In this document: positions 8,679-17,282 of the stretch, piece after piece
How the letters are laid out: each line of letters begins with the position of its first letter
Position numbering within the stretch: the first letter of the stretch is position 1
Assembly: GCA_964589175.1 (NCBI GenBank)
Contig: CAZPRY010000001.1
Span: 162,132 to 226,131, forward strand
Reading direction: 5' to 3'
DNA length: 64,000 nt
Origin: CAZPRY01 sp964589175
Lineage (GTDB): Bacteria; Fidelibacterota; UBA2242
The notes under the pieces: generated by a model
Told to the model about the DNA's origin: nothing
The model's input: the letters and a program-made list of their open reading frames with translations, nothing else
Database searches by the model: none
Position numbers and translations under genes: made by a program

Positions 8679-8786
8679 GTAGCCCGGAAAAAATAGATAC
8701 CCTCCACCGATTTGAAGAAATCCAATTCTGCCACCTGATTTTTACCCCTTTCAGTGTTCTTGAGCCCGAACCGCTCTAAATCCCAT

Positions 8787-8815
8787 TTGCATAAAGGGAG
8801 TGTTTTGGTTATATT
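8787..8815 (+). promoter_or_regulatory. Predicted promoter of the cytochrome operon
   Basis: TTGCAT at 8787-8792, a 17-base spacer and TATATT at 8810-8815, 31 bases before the five-heme cytochrome start. It shares the pattern TTTGCA-x-AAAGG at its 5' end and TATATT-x-GTA at its 3' end with the ccsA promoter, suggesting common control. Confidence 0.55.
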
Positions 8816-8846
8816 GTAAAAAATATTCTAGCAAAAGGGAGTTTAT

Positions 8847-10187
8847 ATGGAGAAGTCCGCTTTCGTATTTACAGTTATACTGGCGGCACTGGTTTTTGCG
8901 GGTGACCAGCCCGTCGGTGAACACGCGCTCGGCAGCCGGAAATACAGCGATTACGAAAAACCGGAAGTGTGCAAAAGCTGCCATACCAGCATTTACCAGC
9001 AGTGGCGCCTGGCGATGATGTCACAGGCTTTTACCCATCACTGGGATGAAATTGAATATTTCGGACTGGCTGTTCCCCATGGTGAGAAAGTGGCGATGTT
9101 CAAGCCGGTTTCCGATGCTTGCAACGGCTGCCATACGCCGCAGGCTTTTCTGGCCGGGGATGTGCCCCCGCCGCGCCCCGAGAAGAATTCGAGGGCGAAT
9201 GAAAGCGTCAGTTGCGATTTTTGCCATTCGATTACAGCTGTAGCGGGTGAAAAACCGGTGAATTTTAACTGGGTATCCAATCCGGGCCGCACCAAGTACG
9301 GCGCCAAGCAGGGACTGGTATCGCCGCATCATATTACCGAATACAACGAGATATTCACCAGGGCCGAGTTCTGCGGCTCCTGTCATAATGAGCAGAACCC
9401 GTTCGGCGTCTATGTAAAATCCACTCAGATGGAATGGGCGGAGGGGCCGTACGCCCAACAAGGCGTTCCATGCTTCGTGTGTCATATGCCCAAGGCTGAA
9501 GGCCGTAGCGCGCCGATGGCCGAAAAGGGCATGGTCGCACAGCATGTTTTTCTGGGAGCTCATAACGAAGCCAAGGTTAAGAGCGCCATCGAAATTTCCA
9601 TGCATCCCGATGAGGAGGAAGTGCCTTACGATGGCACGGTCGTCTTCCAGGTCGAACTCTTTAATGCCAAGGCTGGCCATAAAATCCCGACCGGATCTGT
9701 CGAGGACCGCATCCTCTGGCTGGATGTTGTAGCGGTCGATGCCGAGGGGAAAGAGTATCGATTGCCGGTGGATAAAAAGGGCTTCGAGGGCGAGGCGTAC
9801 ACCATCGCCTCCGATGAAATGGCCTATACCGATATGGCGATTCCGCTCGGGCTCAAAGATTTCAAGGGTGTGCAGCGTGATGGAGTACCGATCGGTAACC
9901 GCATCTTCCGCATGCCTTATTTCGATGAAAACGGGATAATGACCATCATGCAATGGAACACGCGTAAGCTAGGCGTCGATTACCGGGTCGGGCCGCGGGA
10001 AACCAAGCTCGAAACCTATACCTGGGAGATGCCGGAGGATATCGCCATCGGTACCGTGACGGTTACGGCGACACTCAATTATCAGAAACTCGTCAAGCCG
10101 GTCGCGGATTACCTTAAAGTTCCGGCGGACGAGAGCGAGGTTGTCGTGATGAATCAAACCCTGACAACGATCGAAGTGTACGAGTAA
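8847..10187 (+). CDS. Five-heme c-type cytochrome, cytochrome c554-like
   Basis: 446 residues with a signal peptide (hydrophobic residues 5-19). Five CxxCH heme sites start at Cys42, Cys92, Cys123, Cys176 and Cys209, all in the first half; extra His residues (HH at 64-65, HH at 161-162) can act as second axial ligands. The C-terminal half is beta-rich and includes AGHKIPTG, a motif common in multiheme cytochromes. The protein should be periplasmic or surface exposed and carry electrons. An AAGGGAG ribosome-binding site fixes the ATG. It is followed after 10 bases by the one-heme barrel protein, so the two form an operon. The electron donor and acceptor are unknown; it may be a reductase for nitrogen or metal species. 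Confidence 0.85.
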   Translation: MEKSAFVFTVILAALVFAGDQPVGEHALGSRKYSDYEKPEVCKSCHTSIYQQWRLAMMSQAFTHHWDEIEYFGLAVPHGEKVAMFKPVSDACNGCHTPQAFLAGDVPPPRPEKNSRANESVSCDFCHSITAVAGEKPVNFNWVSNPGRTKYGAKQGLVSPHHITEYNEIFTRAEFCGSCHNEQNPFGVYVKSTQMEWAEGPYAQQGVPCFVCHMPKAEGRSAPMAEKGMVAQHVFLGAHNEAKVKSAIEISMHPDEEEVPYDGTVVFQVELFNAKAGHKIPTGSVEDRILWLDVVAVDAEGKEYRLPVDKKGFEGEAYTIASDEMAYTDMAIPLGLKDFKGVQRDGVPIGNRIFRMPYFDENGIMTIMQWNTRKLGVDYRVGPRETKLETYTWEMPEDIAIGTVTVTATLNYQKLVKPVADYLKVPADESEVVVMNQTLTTIEVYE

Positions 10188-10197
10188 GGAGGATTCC

Positions 10198-11361
10198 ATG
10201 AGAGACAGAAGAGCCGCGCTGATCGTTTTTTTCTTGATAATCATACTGCTGACTCAATCAGCCCTGGCCGTTCCGGCCTTTGCCCGACGCTATAAATTTT
10301 CCTGCACTACCTGCCATAGTCCATTTCCGCGTTTGAAAGCCTACGGAGATGAGTTCGCGGGAAATGGATTTATGATTCCCGAGGAGGAGAAAGCGCGCGA
10401 TTACATCAGCGCCGGCGACGACATGCTCTGGCTGAATAAAACCTTCCCGGTGGCCGTGCGCTTTGATGCCTTTGCAATGCTGAAAACCAGGGGAGATGTC
10501 AAAGGCGATCTCCAATCACCCTTCGGGATCAAGCTGCTGTCGGGTGGCGCTCTTTACAAAAATATCGGCTACTATTTCTATTTTTACATGTATGAAAAAG
10601 GAGAAATCGCCGGACTGGAGGATGCCTACATCCATTTTAATAACATATTCGGAAGCAACCTGGACATCCTGGCTGGACAATTTCAGACCTGCGATCCACT
10701 GATGAAACGGGAGTTGCGCCTGAGCTATGAAGACTACCAGATCTTTAAAACCCGTATCGGTAATTCGATCATAAACCTGTCCTACGATCGCGGGGTCGTG
10801 CTGGTTTATAATGTCGATCAAACCGGTACCGATATCGTGCTTACGGCTACCAACGGCAACGGAATCGGTGAAGCGGATGCGACCTTCGATCAGGATAAAT
10901 ACAAAAACGTGATGCTGCGAGTCGCCCAGGGAATCGGCCAAAATGTTCGCATCGGCGGATTTTATTACCTGGGGCGGGAGCAACCGGAAGACAGTCTGTA
11001 CAGCAATAAGGCAACTTTCCTGGGACCGGACCTGTATCTGACCCTGGGCAAGTTTGCATTTACCGGGCAGTACGTTCTGCGTAAAGACACGAATCCGTTC
11101 TTCCGGGCTGCCGACAGCAATGTGGCCACCAGCGGCATCGTCGCCGAGCTGGTATTTTCGCCGCAGCTGGATCAGTCGAAAGCGTATTATACGCTCCTTT
11201 ATAACCGCATCGATTCGGACCTCGACGCCCACGATTATCAATCTGTGGCGTTGAACGGGAGCTACCTGCTGGCGCGTAACCTGCGCCTGGTCGGGGAATT
11301 GATTTACGATCTGGAAAATGAAGAAAGCATTTTCGTGGTGGGTTTCGTGACGGCATTTTAG
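10198..11361 (+). CDS. One-heme predicted outer-membrane beta-barrel protein
   Basis: 387 residues with a clear signal peptide (cleavage likely after residue 24, ALA-VPA). A single heme site CTTCH at residues 36-40 follows at once, set in PAFARRYKFSCTTCHSPFP. The remainder is a long run of alternating polar and aromatic strands (YYFYFYMYEKG, VMLRVAQGIGQNVRIGGFYYLG) ending in a Phe-containing terminal strand (FVVGFVTAF), as outer-membrane barrels do. The layout suggests a porin with a heme plug at its periplasmic mouth. Co-transcribed with the five-heme cytochrome. I know this layout from uncharacterised proteins of anaerobes; no function is established to my knowledge. Confidence 0.75.
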   Translation: MRDRRAALIVFFLIIILLTQSALAVPAFARRYKFSCTTCHSPFPRLKAYGDEFAGNGFMIPEEEKARDYISAGDDMLWLNKTFPVAVRFDAFAMLKTRGDVKGDLQSPFGIKLLSGGALYKNIGYYFYFYMYEKGEIAGLEDAYIHFNNIFGSNLDILAGQFQTCDPLMKRELRLSYEDYQIFKTRIGNSIINLSYDRGVVLVYNVDQTGTDIVLTATNGNGIGEADATFDQDKYKNVMLRVAQGIGQNVRIGGFYYLGREQPEDSLYSNKATFLGPDLYLTLGKFAFTGQYVLRKDTNPFFRAADSNVATSGIVAELVFSPQLDQSKAYYTLLYNRIDSDLDAHDYQSVALNGSYLLARNLRLVGELIYDLENEESIFVVGFVTAF

Positions 11362-11434
11362 AGGGAATAACACGATTTCATAAATCCGGCAATAACATCT
11401 CAGCCGGTTCATATTCTTAATTTATACGAGCAAT

Positions 11435-11465
11435 AATCGCCTTGGAATCACTGCGGCGATTTTTT
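11435..11465 (+). terminator. Rho-independent terminator after the cytochrome operon
   Basis: AATCGCC at 11435-11441 pairs with GGCGATT at 11455-11461 and is followed by a T run. It separates the cytochrome pair from the TonB-dependent receptor gene. Confidence 0.7.
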
Positions 11466-11517
11466 AACATTGGGACTGTTTGAGCAGTAACAGATTTCAG
11501 AAAATGAGGAGTTTGAA

Positions 11518-13764
11518 TTGGATGAAATTTGGAATTGTAAACGCAATGTGAAAAGGGTTTGGCGGGATTGGTTTCGTATCATCGGAATCCTGGTGTGTAT
11601 GATAATCGGTCGATCCCTGGCAAATTTGTCCCTGCCGACGGAGAATGCTGACAGCCTTCGTTATCAGCAGCTCATTCCGGTGGACGAAAGTCTGCGCGCC
11701 AAGGTTTTCTACCCGTTTCCCGCCATCGTGGTGATGAGTGAAAGGCAATCCAATCCCGAGGAGAAAATTCCACGTTTTATCAGCCGCATTAACGCCGTTC
11801 AGTTGCAGGATGAAATTGTCATGTCCACACCGGATGCTCTGGCAGAGCTACCCGGATTGATGGTGCAGAAGACCAATTTGGGGGGTGGCTCGCCCTTCAT
11901 CCGGGGTCTGACCGGCAAACAGATCCTGATTCTGGTGGATGGTGTCCGGCTGAACAATTCCACCTTCCGCTTCGGGCCAAACCAGTATTTGAATACCCTT
12001 GATCCGGGAATCGCCGAGGCGATGGAAGTCCACTACGGACCGGGATCGGTGATTCATGGATCGGATGCGCTGGGTGGGGTGATCAATATTATCAGTAAAG
12101 CGCCGTCCCTGAATGAGTCTCTGCATGCCTGCTTTCGCCAGCAATTTTCCTCGGCTGATTTGGGTTCATTATCGAATCTGGAAATCGGCGCCGCGACCGG
12201 AAAGCTAGCCTGGTTGGCGGGCGTTAGTTATAAACACTTCGGCGATCTGCGGGCCGGTAGTAATGGAGGCAGCCCGGTGGGTGTTGTAGATAAAAACGAT
12301 CGGCAGCCCTGGACCGGTTACGACGAGTTCAACGCCAATCTTTCCCTGCTCTACGCCTTGCGCCCGAACCAGCACCTGCGTAACACTTTTATTTTTACGC
12401 GCCAAGGCCGCGTGCCTCGCACGGATAAGATGGCGCTCACCGATTATAATCCCGATCCCGAGGAACGTTACTATTTCGATCCGCAGCAACTGATTTTCAA
12501 TGTTCTCGAATTTTCGGCTATTCATTGGAAGGGCTTAAATCAGATAGGAATTCAGGTGGGCCTACAGTCGCAACTGGAGGGACGTGAACGGCGCAAGGCC
12601 GGGTGGACCAAAACCCGTTTCGAAGAGGATGAAATTCGCACCTTTTTCCTCCAGTTTCAGGGATCCGACGACCTGAATGAACATCAATGGATCAGTTTTG
12701 GCTCGGAATTCTATCACGATTTTATCACATCTGAGCGCTATGAAATCAATGACGGAACAACGCTACGAAAGGGAAAAACCGGTCGCTTTCCGGATGGCAG
12801 TGACTACAACTCTCTGGGTGCCTATTTGCAATCAGGGCTGGAGTTCGGGACTAGTTGGGAAATGATCGGCGGACTGCGCTATGCCGTTTATCATACGAAC
12901 TTCGATCTCTCTGCTGTGAAGATAGATACGATTTACCGCGAGGCTGAGGAATCGCTGGTCTTCAATGGCGGCGTAAATGAAAAATCATACTCCGATTTTA
13001 CCTGGAGTCTGGAGACTCTCTATCGAATCAGGCCCGGCAGGGTACTTTATGCCGGCCTTTCGCGCGGTTTCCGGGCGCCCAATATGGACGATCTGGCTGT
13101 CGATGGTGAATGGAATTCCGGAACCGACATTCCCAATCCGGAATTGAAACCCGAAAAAGCCCTGCAGATGGAGGGTGGCGTTAAAATTGATTCAGATAAA
13201 TTACGCCTGCGATGCGCTCTTTTTCACACCCGCTATTCAGATTTCATCCAACGCCAGTACCTCGGTTATCGGGTAGAAGAAGGCGCAGAGGTCGATGTTT
13301 ATCATTATGAAAATTTTGAGAAGGGTGTTATGGATGGTTTCGAGATGCAGCTGGCGTGGCGGTTTCAGGAGAATGAAGCTCACCGCACGGTTCTGCAAAC
13401 CCATGCGAGTTGGATTAGGGGCTGGAACGAAACATCAGATGAACCCATGCGTCGCATGCCGCCTTTGATGGCTTATCTGGGTCTGCGTCGGGACTTTTTG
13501 CATAGCCGGACCTGGATCGAGGGATTTGCTCAGGCTGCCGGCAAACAGGATCAACTGGCCGCCGGCGATATCGTCGATAATCGTATTCCTGACGGCGGTA
13601 CACCGGGCTGGATGACCTTGAACCTGCGGTCCGGCTGGCAGATATCGAGGCATCTTGAAGGTGTGGCCGGTTTATATAATATTCTGGATGCGCGTTACCG
13701 AATTTATGGCTCGGGCCTGGATGCGCCCGGTATCAATGCGGTTTTTTCCATTTCGTACCGATAG
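11518..13764 (+). CDS. TonB-dependent outer-membrane receptor
   Basis: 748 residues, in the range for TonB-dependent receptors. A basic stretch and hydrophobic segment (IIGILVCMIIG) form the signal region. A TonB-box-like IVVMSERQ at about residue 75 precedes the plug domain (residues about 95-190: TPDALAELPGLMVQKT, SPFIRGLTGKQILILVDGVRLNN, YGPGSVIHGSDALGGVINI). The rest is a 22-strand-type barrel containing SRGFRAPNMDDL and ending in an aromatic strand (AVFSISYR). The start is a TTG seven bases after GAGGAG; no ATG is in frame nearby. Substrate unknown; the neighbouring cytochromes make heme, iron or copper uptake likely. TonB and ExbBD are encoded at 34.5-36.6 kb. Confidence 0.87.
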   Translation: MDEIWNCKRNVKRVWRDWFRIIGILVCMIIGRSLANLSLPTENADSLRYQQLIPVDESLRAKVFYPFPAIVVMSERQSNPEEKIPRFISRINAVQLQDEIVMSTPDALAELPGLMVQKTNLGGGSPFIRGLTGKQILILVDGVRLNNSTFRFGPNQYLNTLDPGIAEAMEVHYGPGSVIHGSDALGGVINIISKAPSLNESLHACFRQQFSSADLGSLSNLEIGAATGKLAWLAGVSYKHFGDLRAGSNGGSPVGVVDKNDRQPWTGYDEFNANLSLLYALRPNQHLRNTFIFTRQGRVPRTDKMALTDYNPDPEERYYFDPQQLIFNVLEFSAIHWKGLNQIGIQVGLQSQLEGRERRKAGWTKTRFEEDEIRTFFLQFQGSDDLNEHQWISFGSEFYHDFITSERYEINDGTTLRKGKTGRFPDGSDYNSLGAYLQSGLEFGTSWEMIGGLRYAVYHTNFDLSAVKIDTIYREAEESLVFNGGVNEKSYSDFTWSLETLYRIRPGRVLYAGLSRGFRAPNMDDLAVDGEWNSGTDIPNPELKPEKALQMEGGVKIDSDKLRLRCALFHTRYSDFIQRQYLGYRVEEGAEVDVYHYENFEKGVMDGFEMQLAWRFQENEAHRTVLQTHASWIRGWNETSDEPMRRMPPLMAYLGLRRDFLHSRTWIEGFAQAAGKQDQLAAGDIVDNRIPDGGTPGWMTLNLRSGWQISRHLEGVAGLYNILDARYRIYGSGLDAPGINAVFSISYR

Positions 13765-13907
13765 TCACTGGTTATAACGAAAAGCCGATTTTCATCTATG
13801 CGACTTCCGCTGGAGTGAGCAGTCTCCGGGCTTTGGGCTTCAGGTAAATGAAACCCGGCTTATCCTCAGAAGCGCAGACCGGTTATGAATATGCGGATTG
13901 GTGTTAG

Positions 13908-15458
13908 TTAAATAAGCAGACAGTCAGCCGTCATCTCTTGGGGTATTTCCAAGCCTAACAGATGCAGCACGGTCGGGGCGATGTCGGCCAATTTGCCGCC
14001 CGGTTTCAGTTGCTTACCCTTTGCATCGCCGGCGACATAGATCAGCTCCACCGGCAGGATCGTATGGCTGGTCTTCACCATTTCGGTGATGTAGTCGATC
14101 ATTTGTTCCGAATTGCCGTGATCGGCAGTGATCAGAATCCGGGCGTCGAGTTCGAGCAGGCGCTTGACCAGCACACCGACATTCTCATCCACGATTTCGA
14201 TGGCTTTCTTGGCGGCGTCGAAATCGCCGGTATGGCCGACCATATCGCCGTTGGCATAATTGACGACAATAAAAGCATACGGATTGTCCTGCAAGCGCTT
14301 GAGCAATTCTTCGGTGACGTTATAGGCGTCCATCTCGGGATGGCTGGCGAAGGTGGCCGGATCGAAACGGCCGGGTACCTCGACTTGGTCTTCGAGCGGA
14401 TTGGGGGTAGTCTTCTTGCCGTTGAAAAACGATGTGACGTGGCGGAATTTCTGGGTTTCGGCGATGCGCAGCTGGCGCAGACCGGCGACGGAAATCATCT
14501 CGCCGAGTAGTTTATTCATGCCGCCGCCCTTGCTCATGGCACCCAGCATGAAGTCCGTGAATTCGTCGTAATACTGCGTGAAGCCCACGTAAGTGACTCC
14601 GGGCCTGCGGATCAGTTTGCCCGGATATTGCGGGTCGACGAAGGCCCTGGTCAGCTGAATGGCGCGATCCTGGCGGTAATTGGTGTGCATGATTGAATCG
14701 CCGTCGTGAACGCCGTCGTAATCGCCGATCACGTAGGGCAGAATATATTCGTCAAACATAGTGACGTTATCGGGAGTTTTATCGTTGGCGTAGGACTCTT
14801 CCACCGCCGCTTCGATGGTGGCGGCCGGGCGCCCTTCGGCGTCGACGATGCAGCGGAAAGCCCGGTCAGTCAAATCCCAGTTCTGAGCGCGGTCCATGCC
14901 GTAGTAGCGCCCCATGGCTGTGCCGATACGGCAGTTGCCGACCTCTGCCATCACCAGTTTCAGTTTGGCGATGTACTCAAGCGTACTGCGCGGGGGCGTG
15001 TCGCGTCCATCGAGGAAGGGGTGCAAAATGATGCGGCCTTCGGGATATTCGCTGCGTGCCCGGTGCATGATTTTAAAAAGGTGCTCCTGGTGGGCATGCA
15101 CGCCCTCGTCCTGCAAAAGTCCGAAAAGATGCAGCCGGGATTGACTCTGTTTCCAGTTGCCGACCAGTTTTTGCCATTTTTCGGATTGAAAAATCGATCC
15201 GTCCGCAAGGCCGTCGTCAATCCGTTTCAGTTCCTGAATCACGATCCGGCCGGCGCCCATATTCAGATGGCCGACTTCGCTTGAGCCCTGATAACCGGCC
15301 GGCAGCCCTACGGCTTCGCCGGAAGTCAGGATCGACGTCCAGGGGTAGTTGGCTTTATAATAATCGATATTGGGTGTACTGGCCGCCATCACGGCATTGC
15401 CTCTGGGATTCTCGTTGAGTCCCCATCCGTCGCGAATAATCAAGCAAACCGGTCGCAT
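13908..15458 (-). CDS. gpmI: 2,3-bisphosphoglycerate-independent phosphoglycerate mutase
   Basis: Glycolytic/gluconeogenic enzyme interconverting 3- and 2-phosphoglycerate with two manganese ions; 516 residues, the normal length. Seen are the N-terminal metal site IRDGWGLNENPRGNAV, the phospho-serine loop GSSEVGHLNMGAGR (Ser60; most relatives have GNSEVGH), HPFLDGRDTPP, NYANGDMVGHTGD and ITADHGNSE. Cytoplasmic. Stands alone between convergent and divergent neighbours, with its own promoter at 15526-15554. Confidence 0.96.
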   Translation of the reverse strand: MRPVCLIIRDGWGLNENPRGNAVMAASTPNIDYYKANYPWTSILTSGEAVGLPAGYQGSSEVGHLNMGAGRIVIQELKRIDDGLADGSIFQSEKWQKLVGNWKQSQSRLHLFGLLQDEGVHAHQEHLFKIMHRARSEYPEGRIILHPFLDGRDTPPRSTLEYIAKLKLVMAEVGNCRIGTAMGRYYGMDRAQNWDLTDRAFRCIVDAEGRPAATIEAAVEESYANDKTPDNVTMFDEYILPYVIGDYDGVHDGDSIMHTNYRQDRAIQLTRAFVDPQYPGKLIRRPGVTYVGFTQYYDEFTDFMLGAMSKGGGMNKLLGEMISVAGLRQLRIAETQKFRHVTSFFNGKKTTPNPLEDQVEVPGRFDPATFASHPEMDAYNVTEELLKRLQDNPYAFIVVNYANGDMVGHTGDFDAAKKAIEIVDENVGVLVKRLLELDARILITADHGNSEQMIDYITEMVKTSHTILPVELIYVAGDAKGKQLKPGGKLADIAPTVLHLLGLEIPQEMTADCLLI

Positions 15459-15525
15459 ATCTTAACCTCTTTTTTATGAATTTTCATTCAATCGCTATTA
15501 ATTTCATTTTTCACAAGCAGTCCAT

Positions 15526-15554
15526 AGTATAGAACGAAATAATCATTTTTTAAA
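15526..15554 (-). promoter_or_regulatory. Predicted promoter of gpmI
   Basis: On the minus strand TTTAAA (15549-15554), a 17-base spacer and TATACT (15526-15531), about 70 bases before the gpmI start. Confidence 0.4.
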
Positions 15555-15749
15555 CATTTTTCCGTAAACTGCATCTCGAACAACGCTATTTAGATGCAAT
15601 TCGATGGCCGGGGATACAGACCGGCCGGGTATAGGTTATGCGACGTCGCAGGCGGTTTCGTGGGGAACATATTGATAGGAAAAAGAATTTTAAATTTTAA
15701 CTTTATATTACGCTTTTAATGTTGACCTATTTGTTTACCGGGAGGAAAA

Positions 15750-17279
15750 GTGAAGCGTCGAGAATTCTTGAAAACGGGCACTGCCATCACGGCCGGGATT
15801 TTAACGGCGCCCTGCTGGTGGAATGCCTGCAGTCCCCAACCCAAGATAAAAGGATCCCTTCAGGATATGGAACAGTTGTTCAATATTTCAAAGTCGGAAA
15901 TGAGGCAGCTGCTCGCATTGGCCCTCTCCAACGGCGGTGACGATGCCGATCTCTTCTTCGAGTACACCGTGAGTTCTTCCCTGAGAATGGAGGACAGCAT
16001 CGTCAAGGATGTAAAATACGGCATTGTGATGGGAGTCGGAATCCGGGTGATCAAGGGTGACCAGGTTGGCTATGCCTATACGGATGAAATCGATCTTAAA
16101 AGTATGAAGGAAGCTGCCCGGACGGCTTCCTATATCGCCAATGTTTCCCAATCCGCTCGTATCGCCGCGCTGCATGATGTTCCACGTCTGAATCTGTATG
16201 ATTCGGATACCCTGAGCATCGATGCGGATTTAAAGCAGAAATTGAAATTGCTCGAACGAGCCGATAAAGCGGCTCGTGGCTACAATTCCCAAATCACCAA
16301 AGCCACCATATCCATTGCCGATGAGATGAAACAGATCATGTTTCTGGATGCGCAGGGACGCTATTTTACAGACGTGCAGCCGATGATCATGTTCCGCGTT
16401 TCCACGGTGGCGGAGCGCGGGACGGCCCGGCAGGGCGGCTACCGGGCCGGTGGAGGCCGCTACGATCTGGATTATTATAACCTCAACGATAGTGCACCGG
16501 AGGCGATCGCCAGGGATTCGGCGCGGGTGGCCGTGACCAATCTGGAAGCCAGGCCGGCGCCGGCCGGGCCGCAGGTCGTGATTCTGGGCGCGGCGGAGAG
16601 CGGTGTCCTGCTGCACGAGGCCGTGGGACATGGCCTGGAAGCCGATGCCTGCCGCAAAGGCCTGTCCAATTATTCCGATCGCGTCGGGCAAAAGGTGGCC
16701 TCGGAACTGTGCACGATCGTTGACGGGGGCATCTACCCGAACCTGCGCGGTTCGATCAACGTGGACGATGAGGGCAACCTGCCCAGCGAATCGGTTCTGA
16801 TCGAGAAGGGGATTCTGAAGGGTTACATGCAGGATAAAATTTCGGCGAAAATCATGCAGGTACAGCCGACCGGCAATGGGCGACGACAGTCCTATAAATA
16901 TCCGCCGATTCCGCGAATGACGAATACTTATATGCGCGGTGGAGGATATACGCCCGATGAAGTCATTACCTCCGTGAAATACGGGGTCTATGCCAAGCGT
17001 TTCGGCGGCGGCCAGGTGGACACCACCAAGGGCGATTTTACGTTTGGGGTAGAAGAGGCCTACCTGATCGAAAAAGGCAAAATCACGACACCCCTCAAGG
17101 ATGTCACCCTGATCGGGAACGGCCCGGAGGTGATGACCAAGGTGACCATGGTGGCCAATGACCCGACATTTTCCTATAGCAGCTGGACTTGCGGAAAAGA
17201 CGGGCAGCGTGTACCGGTTTCGCTCGGGATTCCGACCACCAAGGTCAGCGAAATTACCGTCGGCGGAACCCAAGTATAG
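15750..17279 (+). CDS. tldD: TldD-family metalloprotease with Tat signal
   Basis: 509 residues. The metalloprotease motif HEAVGHGLEAD lies at about residue 288, and the C-terminal Cys region (SYSSWTCGKDGQRVPVSLG) is typical of TldD. Unlike the cytosolic E. coli protein, this one begins with a twin-arginine signal (MKRREFLKTG then a hydrophobic stretch) followed by cysteines (NACSP) that could be a lipobox. It should therefore be exported folded and perhaps lipid-anchored. The GTG start is set by GGAGG six bases upstream. Followed four bases later by the partner pmbA/tldE gene; the pair cleaves unfolded peptides or matures peptide products. Confidence 0.88.
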   Translation: MKRREFLKTGTAITAGILTAPCWWNACSPQPKIKGSLQDMEQLFNISKSEMRQLLALALSNGGDDADLFFEYTVSSSLRMEDSIVKDVKYGIVMGVGIRVIKGDQVGYAYTDEIDLKSMKEAARTASYIANVSQSARIAALHDVPRLNLYDSDTLSIDADLKQKLKLLERADKAARGYNSQITKATISIADEMKQIMFLDAQGRYFTDVQPMIMFRVSTVAERGTARQGGYRAGGGRYDLDYYNLNDSAPEAIARDSARVAVTNLEARPAPAGPQVVILGAAESGVLLHEAVGHGLEADACRKGLSNYSDRVGQKVASELCTIVDGGIYPNLRGSINVDDEGNLPSESVLIEKGILKGYMQDKISAKIMQVQPTGNGRRQSYKYPPIPRMTNTYMRGGGYTPDEVITSVKYGVYAKRFGGGQVDTTKGDFTFGVEEAYLIEKGKITTPLKDVTLIGNGPEVMTKVTMVANDPTFSYSSWTCGKDGQRVPVSLGIPTTKVSEITVGGTQV

Positions 17280-17282
17280 AGG

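Noticed and set aside
13765..13907. CCGGG inverted repeat between the receptor gene and gpmI as terminator
   Set aside because: Short stem with a large loop and no T run.
15672..15709. TTGATA and TATATT upstream of tldD as a promoter
   Set aside because: The hexamers are 26 bases apart, too far for one promoter.
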